Positions 22,926-33,915 of a DNA stretch of 64,000 bases are shown one piece after another. The DNA is from Prillingera fragicola (lineage: Eukaryota; Basidiomycota; Tremellomycetes; Trichosporonales; Trichosporonaceae). Position numbers and translations under genes: made by a program. The stretch spans positions 1,364,001-1,428,000 of the forward strand of contig BEDY01000006.1 of the NCBI GenBank assembly GCA_002335605.1, in the 5' to 3' direction. A model generated the notes under the pieces. The model saw nothing but the letters and a program-made list of their open reading frames with translations, made no database searches and was not told the DNA's origin. Within the stretch, counting starts at the first letter, position 1. Every line of letters starts with the position of its first letter.

Positions 22926-23420
22926 GCCCCTCCAGGAATTTAACGGGCTGCGTGTGGTTGCGGTTAGTTGCCCCGGACTGTTGGCAAGATGACAGCGGTC
23001 ATGTCGCTGTAGAGTGGGTGGAGCAATACTAGCTAATGGCAACAGTCAAGAACACGCAGATGAAAGAGGTATGTATCGACAGGACAGGCGTGGAGCAGGT
23101 ACTGCTTGGGATGTCGGGGATAGTCCGGATTAGGTGTAGGGTTTAGCAGGCCAGCGCACGATTACATGCGCATGCGGTGCGACACCTCACAAGCCTCGTT
23201 TAGTCGACAGCTTCATTGCGAAAGAACGGCATTTCACAGGGTAGGACGTAGCGGATGGGCTCGTATCGTGTCTGACCTATCGAGACCCAACGGTCGTCAG
23301 CGCACGTCAGTACTCGCCCTCGCGACGGCGGAGCAGTCGGTTGGGCGATATTAAGAGCCAAGGGCATGCTCAGCTCACACGCAGGGCATGGGGGCTGACA
23401 CTAGTCATAAACGTTGACAG

Positions 23421-23707
23421 GAGGGCAGCGAGGCGGGGGGTGGCGTGGCTGAGATCCTGATCCACGGGGTGGACACGGCGACGGCGCAGTTGGTTACGTT
23501 CCACACGGGGCGGTCGCATTTGGAGAAGATTCTGCGCGACGACGTCGGCGCGAGCTCGTATGATGGTGCCGGGGTCGGGGTGGCTTGCTGCGGGCCGACG
23601 AGTTTGCAGCTCGATACGCGCCGGGCCGTTGCAAGGTCAATACTGGGGGCAAGGTTGCAAGGGGGCAGACGCCTGTGCAGTTTTACTCGGGCAACTTTGG
23701 TTTCTAG
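23421..23707 (+). pseudogene. 3' end remnant of a ferric reductase-like gene
   Basis: After an intron-acceptor-like CGTTGACAG (ending 23420) the frame encodes TAQLVTFHTGRSHLEKIL and then GVGVACCGPTSLQLDTRRAV. This matches the C-terminal NAD-binding end of ferric reductase/NADPH oxidase-type proteins (CGP followed by an Arg-rich helix). At about 23634 the reading must shift by one base to continue to the ending FYSGNFGF and the stop at 23705-23707, so one base appears lost. No upstream transmembrane, FAD-binding or first NAD-binding part can be found in the preceding 550 bases. I therefore read it as a 5'-truncated, frameshifted pseudogene. The family call rests on short motifs. Confidence 0.5.
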
Positions 23708-23943
23708 TGTCCAAGGCGTGGGCGGCAAGAGTCGAAGGTGTTGTCCGCCGCGACGACCAGTGGCACATGGTCAGAAAGTACAATGTCGATGCATCAGCGT
23801 TAAGTACCAGTCGCCACAGTCTCCAGGGATGAGCGCACAGCCGTGGCCAATCGCACACTGCTCCACACGCGTCGGCATCACGTACAACAGTCGCATCTCG
23901 CCACTCCACACCGTCACACCCTCTGACACTGCGTCGTTGCCGG

Positions 23944-24447
23944 CTACTTGTCGACACATAGACTCAATGGCTCCGCCGGCATGACCCAGACCGAGCTACA
24001 GTTTTGCGGCGTCGGCCGTCCCGCACAGTCGTCGACACAAGCCTGGGCCATTTTCCTGTTCTCCTCCTCGTCGATTTTCCGATCCCTCCCGGGCCAGTGC
24101 ACACAGATTTTGTGTCCCCCAAGGTCGCTGCAGACGAGTGTCTCTCCCTCTGCCGAGTTGATCATGCCGGCCACAGCCGCGGGCGGGTAGTATGGCTTGT
24201 GCTTGTGGGCGTGGTGCTGCTCCTTTTCGGCCGCAGCCGAGGCGGCAGCAGCGGCCGCGGCAGTGGATCCGCTGTGGTAGGTCATGACGGCATAGGTGAG
24301 GGCGGCGCCGAGGCCGAGAATGGCGCACAGAATGGCGATTAGGATGCCGATGCGGGCTGGTTTTGAGCGCCGCAGAGAGGCGAGTTCCGGGTCCGCGGGC
24401 AGGAGCGGCGCGAGGTCTTCGTCATCTTCGTGTTTGGTTGGTTGCAT
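23944..24447 (-). CDS. Small single-pass membrane protein, unknown function
   Basis: Single exon, 167 residues. An acidic N-terminal tail (KHEDDEDLAPLLP) with a dileucine-like LLP is followed by an Arg/Lys-rich stop-transfer patch and one membrane helix (IGILIAILCAILGLGAAL, about residues 33-55). An Ala-rich linker, a His/Lys-rich patch (HHAHKHKPYYPP) and a Cys-containing lumenal or outside domain follow (CSDLGGHKICVHWPG, then ACVDDCAG and NCSSVW). Type II orientation is inferred from the charges. Even numbers of cysteines suggest disulfides. I recognise no family. It lies between two gene remnants on the opposite strand, which makes its status less certain, but the architecture is coherent. 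Confidence 0.6.
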   Translation of the reverse strand: MQPTKHEDDEDLAPLLPADPELASLRRSKPARIGILIAILCAILGLGAALTYAVMTYHSGSTAAAAAAASAAAEKEQHHAHKHKPYYPPAAVAGMINSAEGETLVCSDLGGHKICVHWPGRDRKIDEEENRKMAQACVDDCAGRPTPQNCSSVWVMPAEPLSLCVDK

Positions 24448-25006
24448 TGTTGGGTGGGTTTAGCGGTGGGAGATGATGCCTGATGGGGGGTGGAAGGGGT
24501 AGATTTGTGGATGAGAGACTGGAGGGTGATGATGAAGAGAGAGTGAGAGAGAAATATGAGAATGAGAAGAAATGGAAAGAGTTGTCGGCCGACGTTTGCT
24601 CCGACGAAACACATCTGTGACCCTGGCCCGATATATGGCAGCAACACTACTGTTCACCTGGGTGGCTACAGCGACAGTCAGACATTTCTGTAGCATATTT
24701 TACAGCCACCACTCTACGGCACAGTGAGCAGCATGCAGTGTGCGGTACAGGACGCAGTGCCCAACAGTCTAGTCAAGAACAAGACGGCTGTTTCGAAAAT
24801 CCTAAACCAGAAAATATACTTCCGCTAATCGGCCGGAATAGTACTGTTTATCTGATCTGATTGAATGATAGTCGTGTTCCCCCCATTTTGTGCATACGAA
24901 TGAGCACCTAGCCAACTGCGAACGGGAGACAGATATTCACTAGTCTTTAGAGACTGTTCAGTAGTCAGCGTAATAGGTTGTTGCATGCACATGGTCGCCG
25001 ACTGCA

Positions 25007-25228
25007 GGGAACCACGGTGTGTGCGCCGCCCGAGATCTCGGGCGGCTTCGTGGCGGGGACTAAGCACGAGATGTGGTGGGTGAACCCCCCGGGGAGAAGG
25101 GGACAGCGGCCGGGGAGGTGGAGCGGGTCATGGCTGGGCTGAGGATTGTGGGGATCGACGAGTATAGGAGTGGGATTGGGGAGAGGGAGTTTGAGCTCGA
25201 GACGAATCCCGGGTTTGTCAGGTCGTGA
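25007..25228 (+). pseudogene. 3' end remnant of an unidentified gene
   Basis: Following an acceptor-like CGACTGCAG (ending 25006), one frame encodes PPEISGGFVAGTKHEMWWVN. At a C6-G4 run (25085-25094) the sensible frame changes by one base and continues AGEVERVMAGLRIVGIDEY to ELETNPGFVRS and a stop at 25226-25228. Codon use and amino-acid composition look genuinely coding in both parts, which argues against chance. No upstream exons can be found. I do not recognise the parent family. Loss of one C in the homopolymer would explain the frame change. Confidence 0.45.
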
Positions 25229-26212
25229 CAAGTGTCATTGAGCTTTTTGTGTTTTAGTATAGACTACTGTAGCGCTTGTGAGGTATCCATTTCCTTTCTG
25301 CGAGACTAAGCTTCCTGTTACCACCTGGAGAGCGCAGATGACGGACAACCGAAACGGCGAAGCAAGTGGTGGACAAGATCGTCTTGCTACTTAATCAAGA
25401 CACATGTGGCCAGCGGCAGCCGTCCAGTTGCGTCTCACGGGAACTTGCGTCCCAGCATGCATAGAAACATCTACCAAGGCCATATATCTCTTTTCTGAAA
25501 GACTCAGTCTCCAGTGATCAGCTGCAAAGGGCATATATAGCAGGATTGGCCACATATGTGGACAAAAGTTGCGATATTAATTCAAGTCACGCTCACCACC
25601 TGCTCAGCTTGGGACTCATCCAAAGCATCTCTCGGGACCTCGCACCCCCACATGAACAGTCCGTATATCATCTATACAGACGCAATGGGAGATCATGGTC
25701 GGCTTGTCTGTGTCAGCCTCGGGCTCAACCTTTTAATTAAATAATAATTTTGAATCAGTCCCCATTGCCACGGCTCATATCTTCTGGTCCTCTTCCCGCC
25801 AGGACGTGGTAACGACGAACCGCGTCGTGTACAAGGGATAGGGCTACCGATAAATCACACCCGCGCCAGTGTTCTCGAACCAACGACCCAGCGACAGTCA
25901 CCACGATCAGCGAAGTGGCAGTGGCACGGAATAACTGCAAACCTCGGGCGGAATATCCCCCCGCACAAACCGGGGCAAGCTCGGTTTCTCGCACGGCAAC
26001 TTGTACCCGATTGCCCACTCTTCTTGGCTTGGGGCAGAGTCTTGTGCCAGCACAGCTGCGATCACGCTGAGACGCATCCTCCAGACCCAAGCGCTCTGAT
26101 CGAGCCTGCACGCTGCATGGACGAGGTGCGGCCATCAGAATGAACATGTACACTGCTGCATCGATCCGCCTGCTCTACATACCCGCACTCTACAACGCTG
26201 CCTTTGGCGAGC
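25229..26212. other. AT-richer gene-free interval
   Basis: About 980 bases between the second gene remnant and the 3' end of the SDR gene. Base composition is visibly more AT-rich than the genes around it (for example 25720-25760). Open frames here show no recognisable protein. Confidence 0.4.
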
Positions 26213-27079
26213 TCAGAGCTTGGCCGAGAACTGAATACTCTGCCCGCCATCGACGACGATACCGGTACCCGTGCAGTGGGCACCTGCGCGGGAGGCAAAG
26301 AAGAGGGCGAGACCGCCGATATCCTCTGGCGAGCCGACACGGCCGGTCGGCTGGGTGCCCTCGAGGACGTCGCGCGAGGTCTCGAGGCCGTACGCGGTCA
26401 TGCGGCTTGGGAAGACGCCTGGGCAGATTGCGTTGACCATGATCTTCTTCTTTGCGAGGCTGCTTGCGAGCACGCGCGTGAGGTGCAGCGACGCGGCCTT
26501 GGACGGCTGGTAGCTGTAGGTGCCGTTTCCGGGGGCGGAGAGGGATCCCTCTGCGTTGGGGGAGATTGCGGCCGTCGAGGCAATGTTGATGACGGTGCCG
26601 TGGGCCGTGTTGGTCTTTCCGTGCTCGAGAATCGGGAGGAGGGCGACGGTGAGGTAGAACTGGGACTTTACGTTGAGGGCAAACACCTTGTCCCAGCCTG
26701 CTGCCTCTGGGAAGTCGGTCATGGGGGCGCCCCACGTGAGGCCGCTGTTGTTGACGAGAATGTCGAGGTGCGACTCGCGGTCCATGACCTGCTTGGCGAG
26801 CGCGTCGCAGCCGGCCTTGCTGCCGACGTCGGCCTGGAGCGCGATGCACGACCCGCCAGTCGTCTTGCCGAGCGGGTTGAGCGTCGCTGCTACGCGCTCC
26901 AGGTCGGCCAGCTTGCGGCTCGCAATGTACACCTTGCACCCGTTGCGCACGTAGGCGGCCGAGATCATCTTGCCGATGCCAGTCGCGCCGCCAGTCACGA
27001 GAGCGACCTTGCCCTTGAGCGAAAAGAGCGTGTCAATGCCCAGCTCGGGCATGATCTCGGGGGCGGCGTCCTTGGGCAT
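26213..27079 (-). CDS. Short-chain dehydrogenase/reductase with PTS1 (AKL)
   Basis: Single exon, 288 residues, classical SDR. The NAD(P)-binding loop is TGGATGIGKM, the structural motif is NNSG, the catalytic serine lies in NIASTAAIS, and the active-site Tyr and Lys are in YSYQPSKAA. ICPGVFPSRMT follows. The Arg two residues after the KVYIAS strand (ASRK) suggests NADP(H) preference. The C-terminus IQFSAKL is a peroxisomal targeting signal. The closest family feel is the RhlG/3-oxoacyl reductase or peroxisomal dienoyl-CoA reductase side of the SDRs, but the substrate cannot be fixed. A TATA box (27151-27160) lies 72 bases before the ATG, and a CCTCGG element occurs on the coding strand at 27276-27281. 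Confidence 0.88.
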   Translation of the reverse strand: MPKDAAPEIMPELGIDTLFSLKGKVALVTGGATGIGKMISAAYVRNGCKVYIASRKLADLERVAATLNPLGKTTGGSCIALQADVGSKAGCDALAKQVMDRESHLDILVNNSGLTWGAPMTDFPEAAGWDKVFALNVKSQFYLTVALLPILEHGKTNTAHGTVINIASTAAISPNAEGSLSAPGNGTYSYQPSKAASLHLTRVLASSLAKKKIMVNAICPGVFPSRMTAYGLETSRDVLEGTQPTGRVGSPEDIGGLALFFASRAGAHCTGTGIVVDGGQSIQFSAKL

Positions 27080-27725
27080 GGTGTAGTTTTGGGTGGTGAG
27101 TAGGTAGGTGTGAGTGGGGAGTGTGAATGCTAGAGGTAGAGCAGGTGTGGGCTTATAAAGCGACCGAGAGTGTGGGGAGGTCGGTCATAACCGTAGTAGC
27201 GACGATGGACGTTTCCGGCTACCACCGGCTCTGTGCTGATCTCGGGGGCTGTTGCCGTGCACGGTCACTGTACGGCCGAGGAATAGCTTCCGAAGTCCGA
27301 GAATGAGAGACACGTGGATAACATGCGATATTACGTATTATCCAAGTGAATGTCATTGACCGTGTTTACGTCAGGTCCCAGCGGCGATTAGGCATGCAAA
27401 GGGAGAGAACAATAGGCATGCCAAAAACACGCCTATCCACAAGCCTAACAGCTGTCACTGCCAAGGTGTCTGTGTTCCCTGAATCAGGGCGCAGGTTGGT
27501 GTGTTTCGTTTGTGTCTTCCCTGCCTTCCCTCTGCTGCGCCCCTCCGGCTGACCTTCCCTGTGCCATCCCACAGCCACATCCTTCCCTCTTTCTGCTTTC
27601 TTACTCTCGCTGTCGTCGTCGTCGTCGTCCTGCTGCAGTGCTGTAGGCAACTTGGCTTGCTTGCACTTTCACTCTCTCTCACTCTCTCACTCCCTCTTGT
27701 CAATACCATACACACCCTCGACACC
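27080..27725. other. Divergent promoter region between SDR and SH3 genes
   Basis: About 645 bases shared by the two divergent genes. The right part, before the SH3 gene, is pyrimidine-rich with a CGT repeat (about 27610-27630) and CACTCTCT repeats (27665-27695), typical of a fungal 5' UTR. Confidence 0.45.
27151..27160 (-). promoter_or_regulatory. TATA box of the PTS1-type SDR gene
   Basis: CTTTATAAGC lies 72 bases before the start codon of the SDR gene. Confidence 0.55.
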
Positions 27726-30525
27726 ATGCTGCACACAGCCGCAGGAGCACTCCTCGCAGCAGCAGCAGCAGTGACGACACTGGCGCCTACTGTTCTCGCC
27801 CAGACTCCAGGTCAAGATGGCTGTCTCTCGCTCGCCGGATCCACAGTCTGCGCAGGATGTATGTTACTCTCGACACCCGTCACGCGCACAACAACAACTG
27901 ACACCCATGCAGTCCAAGACTCCTACATCTCAACATGGGACCTCGGACCCCAGTACCCATTCATGAACCAGGTAGACGACGTTTCCGACTTTGACAACCT
28001 CGGCACTTCCTTCTTCACCGCGACAACATCAGACTCGTTCCGCCGCAGCAAAATGGTCCAGCAGCTCGGCTGCAACCAGGGCTCGACCGCCAACACTGCC
28101 ATCCGCTGGGAACGCACCGTCTACTGTGCCCTCTGGACCCAGCTCGCCGGGTCTCGCACTTGCACCAGGAGGCATGGTGAGTAGAGTTCAAGGGTTGTGC
28201 GACTTTTTAGCCTTGGCGCCGCCGAGCGTGCCTTTGTCTTCGTCGTCCCATTGTAGGAGTCCCTCTTGCTAACAATGACCAGTCGGCGCCGAAGGCCAGC
28301 GCCAAATCTGCCCCGACACTTGCACTCAGTTTGGCGCCGCCGAGACTGCGCTTACCAGCAACACTACCTTTTGCCCAGCCCGTGACCGCTCGGGAACCCG
28401 CGCTTCGACTCTGACCACGGACCTCCAGGCATGCAACAATGCCGCTGCCGCCGCCGGTGGACCCACCTGCATCTCGGGCGAGATGAACGAGGGCAACTGC
28501 GGCTTTGGAAACTGGACCGCCGGGCTGTGTATGGCGTGCGGCGTCGCCAACCCAGACCAGTGCTGCTACTCTGGTCCGTAGTCTACGTCACCCAAGCCCA
28601 CTTTAATGCTAACGCCTTCTGCAGCCGGCGTCACTCAGGACCAGTGTGGCTACATTCTCGCCGCTTCGACGTACACTACCACCGGCGCCGATGGCAAGCC
28701 CACCAGCGGCGGTGCATCAAGCGGCAGCTCGTCCAAGAAGCTCAGCGGCGGTGCGATTGCCGGAATCGTCGTCGGTGTCGTCGGCGGTCTCTTGATCGTG
28801 AGTATCCTGTTCACAGCCCACAAGCACAGCCACAGAGCACTAATGACGTAGCTCGGTGGTCTTGCCTTCTGGTTCTGCTGCCGTCGCCGCAAGAACAACC
28901 GCACGACTAACACAAAGGGCGGCCACGTTCTCATGAACCAGTACGAAAAGGAGGACGCCACGCGCACGCACGACACCCACACTGGCCTTGTTGGCAACGC
29001 CGCGCCAGCTGCCGCCAACTCGACCACTGCCTCGCCCCCTCAAACCGGTACCTCCCGCATGGCTAATGCTGCCGGCACCCAGGCCCTCGGCGACCGCGGC
29101 GTGGCCGCTACGGGTGTTCCGGCTGCTGGTGTCACTGGCGGCCATGCCACTGGTGTCACTGGTGCTCCCGCTACCGGAATCACTGGCGGCCATGCCTCTG
29201 GTGTCACTGGTGCTCCCGCTACCGGTGTCACGGGCGGCCATGCCACTGGCAGCCACAAGGGTGCTGTCGCCGCTGGAGCAGGTGCCGCTGGCCTCGCTGC
29301 CGGTGCCGCCGCCATGCACCACCACAACAAGCAGCAGCCTGCCGTCCCCTCGGGCACCATCAAGCCCGCTACGGCTTCGTCGCCACCTCGTCCTCTGCCT
29401 ACCGCTCCCAAGGCTAGCTCGCCTACTGCTGCTCGTACTGTCGGTGCCCCCGCCTCGCCCACCACTGCCCGTAACATGACTGCTGGTGCTCCCAACGTCG
29501 CTTCCAACGTCCCTGTCGGTGCTACCTCTGGCGTTGCCACTGGTCACGGTGTCAACGCTCCCGGTGTCAACGCCCACCACTCTGGACCTGGTGCCGGCAC
29601 TGTCGCCAGCGCTGCCGCCATCCCCGCTGCTGTCGCCGTCGCTTCTGCCGCTGTTGCCCACAACAAGTCGTCGCACTACGGCCCTGGCCCCGTCCCTGCT
29701 GGCGCCGCTCGTGCTCAGAGCCCCAACGCACCCGGCCACCCCATTGCACAAAACTATGCCCAGCCCCAGCAGAACTCTGCTCAGCCCCAGCAGACGTATG
29801 CCCAACCCCAGCAGAACGTCCAGCCACCCCAGGCCCCCTACGGTAACATGCCCGCCGGTGTCCCCCAGCCTGGCGCTCCCCAGGCTCCTTACGCCGCTGG
29901 CCGCCCCGCCAACCCTTCGCAGCAATCGTTCACTTCCGCCCAGTCACACCAGTCCTACAACACTGCCCCCGGCACCCCCGGCAACGTCACTCCCCAGGGC
30001 ATGCCTCCCACCTCTGGCTCTTCACACGGCCACGGCCCCGCTGTCGGAGCCGGCATCGCTGGTGCCGCCGTCGGCGCAGGCGCAGCTGCCATGGCCGCCA
30101 AGCGCCATCAGCAGCCAACGCAGGCCCGTGGTCCCGTCCCCTTTGCTCCTCCCGGTCCAGCTGTCCCTGCCGCGCACGCCGCTCCTGGCACAGCTCCGAC
30201 GTTGGCAGCGCCCGACCAGCCGCAGCTCGCCCAGGCGGCTCCGGCTGCTGTCGCCGGCGTGCCGGACAATGGCGGTGTCCCGCCCTCCCAGGTGCCCAAG
30301 GTCCAGGACGCAAACGGCGTGTGGATCAACCGCGCGTCAGAAGTGGTTGCCGTGCACCCTTACACGCAGTCTCGCGGGGACGAGCTGACGCTCACTCCCG
30401 GGCTGCGTTTGCGTGTGCGCGAGCTCTTTGACGACGGATGGGCCACTGCGACCGTCTGCGCTGGGCAGGGACCAGCAACGGGCAAGCGTGGCCTGTTCCC
30501 GCTCGTGTGTGTCGAGGCGGCATAA
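27726..30525 (+). CDS. Fus1-like membrane protein with cytosolic SH3 domain
   Basis: Five exons (27726-27858, 27913-28176, 28283-28573, 28625-28797, 28852-30525) give 844 residues. A signal peptide (residues 1-25) precedes a Cys-rich, probably glycosylated ectodomain of about 220 residues. One transmembrane helix follows (GAIAGIVVGVVGGLLI plus LGGLAFWF, interrupted by an intron), then CCRRRK. The long cytosolic part is Ala/Pro/Gly-rich and holds the 24-bp repeat at 29128-29247 and Gln/Pro repeats near 29755-29830. The last 60 residues form an SH3 domain: VVAVHPYTQSRGDELTLTPG, then FDDGWATA and GLFPLVCVE. The order of parts resembles yeast Fus1, a cell-fusion scaffold. Orthology is not shown; a polarity or signalling scaffold is the reasonable inference. 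Confidence 0.82.
29128..29247 (+). repeat. Five tandem 24-bp units inside the SH3 protein gene
   Basis: Units begin at 29128, 29152, 29176, 29200 and 29224 and encode GVTGGHAT, GVTGAPAT, GITGGHAS, GVTGAPAT and GVTGGHAT. The alternation of two unit types gives a 48-bp higher-order period. Being a multiple of three, copy-number change would keep the frame. Confidence 0.9.
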
Positions 30526-31322
30526 GACATTGGCCGGGCGAGACACTTGCTTCTATTTTCATTTACACATTGTCTGCGCGTTTAATAGCAGGCTGCACGC
30601 TCCCTTCCCGGGAGCCCAACTAGAGGCGTCTGACGACGAGAAGAGGACACGACCACACGCGACACCACACATACACGACAATGTGAGGGATGGACTTTGG
30701 AGGCTGCTTTTGTATTTGTTTTAATTTTGTCAATCGCATGGATTTGACATTAAGCTGGCGAACTGGTGTGCGAAAGTTGCAGCGAGGAGGCGAGCGCGCA
30801 AGTGTCCACGATGATTCGAGGGTGAGGTCTGGATCGGAGATGAGTAGCATACCGCCGGAAGCACTGCCAAAGCCCTGGTCGGCAGCCAAGGGTTCTGCCC
30901 GCCCTGTGGGATGGAGGCGAATCAGCTATGAGTATCCCAAGCAAGGCAAGGGGTTATGGGCGCCACTGGCTGGGGCTTGGCGATGGAGGAGGGTGGGTTC
31001 CGCGCTGCTGGTCGGAACGATGTCCTTGCACCAGCTTTCCACTCTGTTTGGGGGTTGCTGTGGGCGTGCTCGCGACTGTTTTTTCGGGTGATGAGGTCTG
31101 TCAACAATGCCGACCCCCGAAATGTGAATCTGCTCAGCAGACAAGATAAAGCATCTATATCTGCAAACCATCTTTGACCCATGCAGCGATGCAGGAAAGC
31201 GGCGCTCTCCCGTACATGAATTGACCCAGCAACGTGACGTAAACGGCAACGTTCCGCCCTCTTAGAGTTTGTCCACCTTGACGCATTCTCATGCATCACT
31301 CCATCTCTCTTGACAGCACAAA
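30526..31322. other. Gene-free interval
   Basis: About 800 bases between the SH3 gene and the second SDR gene. Small open frames on both strands show no recognisable protein. No repeat seen. Confidence 0.35.
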
Positions 31323-32194
31323 ATGAGCAACCTGACATCGCTCGAGGGCAAGATCTGCGTCATCACTGGCGGAGGCGGGGGGATGGGTACTGCCATGGCC
31401 AAGGTAGGTGTGCGAGCGACCTCGACCGTCCGTGTCCACGTCGGCTGAAGTGTAGATGTTCCTCGAAGCCGGCGCCGAGGGCATAACCCTAGTCGACGAA
31501 CGCGAGGACGCACTTGCGACGGCGGTAGCCTCGCTGCCGGCCGAGCACGTCGCGCGGGTCCTGACGATCACGGGCGACGTGACGCAGGAGACGACCCATG
31601 CAAACTACATCAAGACCACGGTCGAGAAATGGGGGCGCATCGACATCAGCGTCCAGACAGCCGGCACCTGTCCTCCCCCGCGGTCCATCCTCGACACGAG
31701 CGTCGCCGACTGGGACACGACGTTTGCCGTGAACGGCCGCGGGGTCTTTCTCGGCCTCCGCGAGAGTATGAGGGCGATGCTGGCGTCCCCGAGCGGGGGC
31801 AAGGACTGCGCCATCGTCCTCATCGCGAGCCAGTTTGGCCTCGAGGGCCTGCCCGGGTTTGGCGCCTACAGCGCCAGCAAGTTTGCCGTTCGTGGGCTGA
31901 TGCAGGTCGCGTCCCAGGAAGTCGCCGCGCAGGGGATCAGGATCAATGCCATCTGTCCCGGTCGTGAGTGTTGGGGCGCTGGAGGGAGCTGACAGAGTGT
32001 AAGCGATCGACACGCGCATGATCCGTATCAACACGGACGACCAGATCAAGGCCATTGTGGGCGGTGTGCCGCTCGGTCGGTTGGGGCAGGCAGAGGAGAT
32101 TGCCAGTGCGGCGCTGTTCTTGTGTTCCAAGGCTGGTGGATACTGTTCGGGAACGGCAATGAAGGTTGACGGTGGCATGGCGAGGTTTGCATAG
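31323..32194 (+). CDS. Short-chain dehydrogenase/reductase, cytosolic
   Basis: Exons 31323-31403, 31456-31963 and 32004-32194 give 259 residues. Classical SDR marks: ITGGGGGMGTAMAK at the dinucleotide loop, with an intron right after it; acidic GITLVDERED at the end of the second strand, which suggests NAD(H) rather than NADP(H); VLIASQFGLEG; catalytic YSASKFAVRG; INAICPGPIDT; and the C-terminal GGYCSGTAMKVDGG. It ends MARFA, so unlike the SDR at 26213 it has no peroxisomal signal. Substrate unknown. It converges with an alpha/beta hydrolase. Confidence 0.87.
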
Positions 32195-32427
32195 GTGATG
32201 CAAAGTAGACAAGGGTATGCAAGGTGGCATGAGCTGGGGAGCGAGACAGCAAGCAAGTGGTGTCCGCCACGTACGCCACGTAGGACACCTCCTTGCTGAC
32301 TCCACTGACTCTCCCATTACCTCTGCACACACCTATTCACCTTGGCGTCAGAGCGCCAAATGGAGATGGGTTGATATTGTCATGACCTTCATACAACTCT
32401 ATCGTGTTCCGATGCACGCCGGCACGC

Positions 32428-33464
32428 TCAAGCCGCCTCACTGAGTCCCCATCTCCAGCACCACTCTGCGGTCCGCCTGACCATGTTCGGCGAGCACTTG
32501 TGCCCATACCCCTCCTCCAACTCGTACTCTACATCCCCGGGCGTCACAGCGTCCGCGACCATCTTCTCCAGCACAGGCAAGCCGCGCTTTGGTGGCAAGG
32601 CCCAGTCGATGGCACCATGCAGCGAGAGAATCTTCTTGTTTGCGTACACGTTCCCCGGCTCTGTCTTTGCGAGGTAGCTCCGCGTCCCTGCTGGATAATA
32701 GAACGGGTCGACCTTGTATTCAATCCCCCTTCCCTCAAAGTGTGCGCTGAGCGTCTCGGACGGGATAGTAACAATGGGCACACCGATCCTGATCCGCGGG
32801 TCCTCGCGCAGCATCCGCCAGACAGTGTGGCCGCCCATGCTGATCCCGGCAGGCATCCACTCGACAATCTCGCGCTCGTCGTGCGGGAAGAGGTAGGAGG
32901 CGAGAAACTGCATGATCAGGTTGTGGTCTTGCTGCACGCCGTAGATTGTCGCAATCATGTCGATCAGGTGCACGGGGTTGATGTCAAAGGAGAGGTTGCG
33001 GTTGCGGTCCTTTGTGCGGGTGCCGTGGTTGCGAGCGTCCTGCGCCGTCAGCTCTGTGGGCACAGGGGGCAGAGGAACTCACAGTGCAGACGACGAGGAC
33101 GTCGCGGGTCTTGCGCCGGCCGCTAGACTGCTCGTACCGCTTAATCTCGCCGAGGAGTCCCGAGGCCATGGGCTCCATGTTCTGGGCGTTGTTGCAGCGA
33201 CCATGGGAGAGGAGCTGCAGTTGTTAGCCATGTCCGTACAGCAGCATGCTCGAGACTTGTCGTTGCCAAGGAGCATGGACTCACGATGACACCGATAGGC
33301 AAGTTGCTATCCTTGATCTCCTCGAGACCGTATACGTGAACGTCGAGGTCTACGAGCACAATGGTTTTCTTGGACCATGACTTGTGATCGAGAATGAGCG
33401 AGGGGAAGTCAAACTTGTGGGCTGGGCCCGAGGGCATGCCGTGTGTTGGGGCTACTGCAGGCAT
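32428..33464 (-). CDS. Alpha/beta hydrolase
   Basis: About 300 residues in three exons. The nucleophile elbow is AGISMGGHTVWR (Ser nucleophile), and the likely catalytic His is in EEGYGHKCSP near the C-terminus. The long first exon gives FDFPSLILDHKSWSKKTIVL, then SHGRCNNAQ, resembling the first strands and oxyanion HG of peptidase S9/dienelactone-type hydrolases. The second exon ends VLVVCTVS before an intron of about 50 bases, and the third begins DARNHGTR. No signal peptide or PTS1. The substrate is unknown; a prolyl oligopeptidase-like esterase is a fair guess. The start at 33464 is the first ATG of the frame. Confidence 0.78.
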
Positions 33465-33915
33465 GGCGCTGGATGGTGGTGAGACTGGTTCCGGGCGAGA
33501 GATGGGCAGCGTTAAGAAAGTCTATGTATTCTAGTCAGAGTCAATGAGGACAAGCAGTGACTACTGTCGAGGACGGAGTAGATGTGGAAACGGACATCGC
33601 TCGGCCGGCGCGGTGGATTGCCGGATGCCGGCCATGACCGACGAGACGCGTCCGAGTATCGAGGAGTATCCTCGACGGTTGTCACCGGTTCGCGAACGGT
33701 ACGATTATGCGCTGAGCAACCAAGGCTGGATCAGCAAGCCAGGTGGGACTCACTGATAGCTCGACGCTGTCGAGAATGCCATGCATGCTCTGATGCGCGT
33801 TCGCCGCCATCTAGCTTCTGCCTCACCTCGGCGTGCCCCATCTCCACCCCAGTCTGCCGTATTCCAAGTCCATGCATCTACCTTCCTACATTTACAACCT
33901 CCTCCGGTACCGCTT
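33465..33915. other. Intergenic interval
   Basis: Promoter of the alpha/beta hydrolase gene and 3' flank of the thioesterase gene. Nothing else is seen. Confidence 0.35.

Noticed and set aside
27276..27281. CCTCGG (fatty-acid regulator hexamer) before several PTS1 genes (also 2999-3004 and 39361-39366)
   Set aside because: The hexamer is expected about once per 2 kb in GC-rich DNA, and the thioesterase promoter lacks it. Not enough to claim a peroxisomal regulon.
28840..29925. 361-codon open frame antisense to the SH3 protein
   Set aside because: A Gly/Ser/Arg-rich translation of the complement of the Ala/Pro/Gly coding repeats. No independent evidence.
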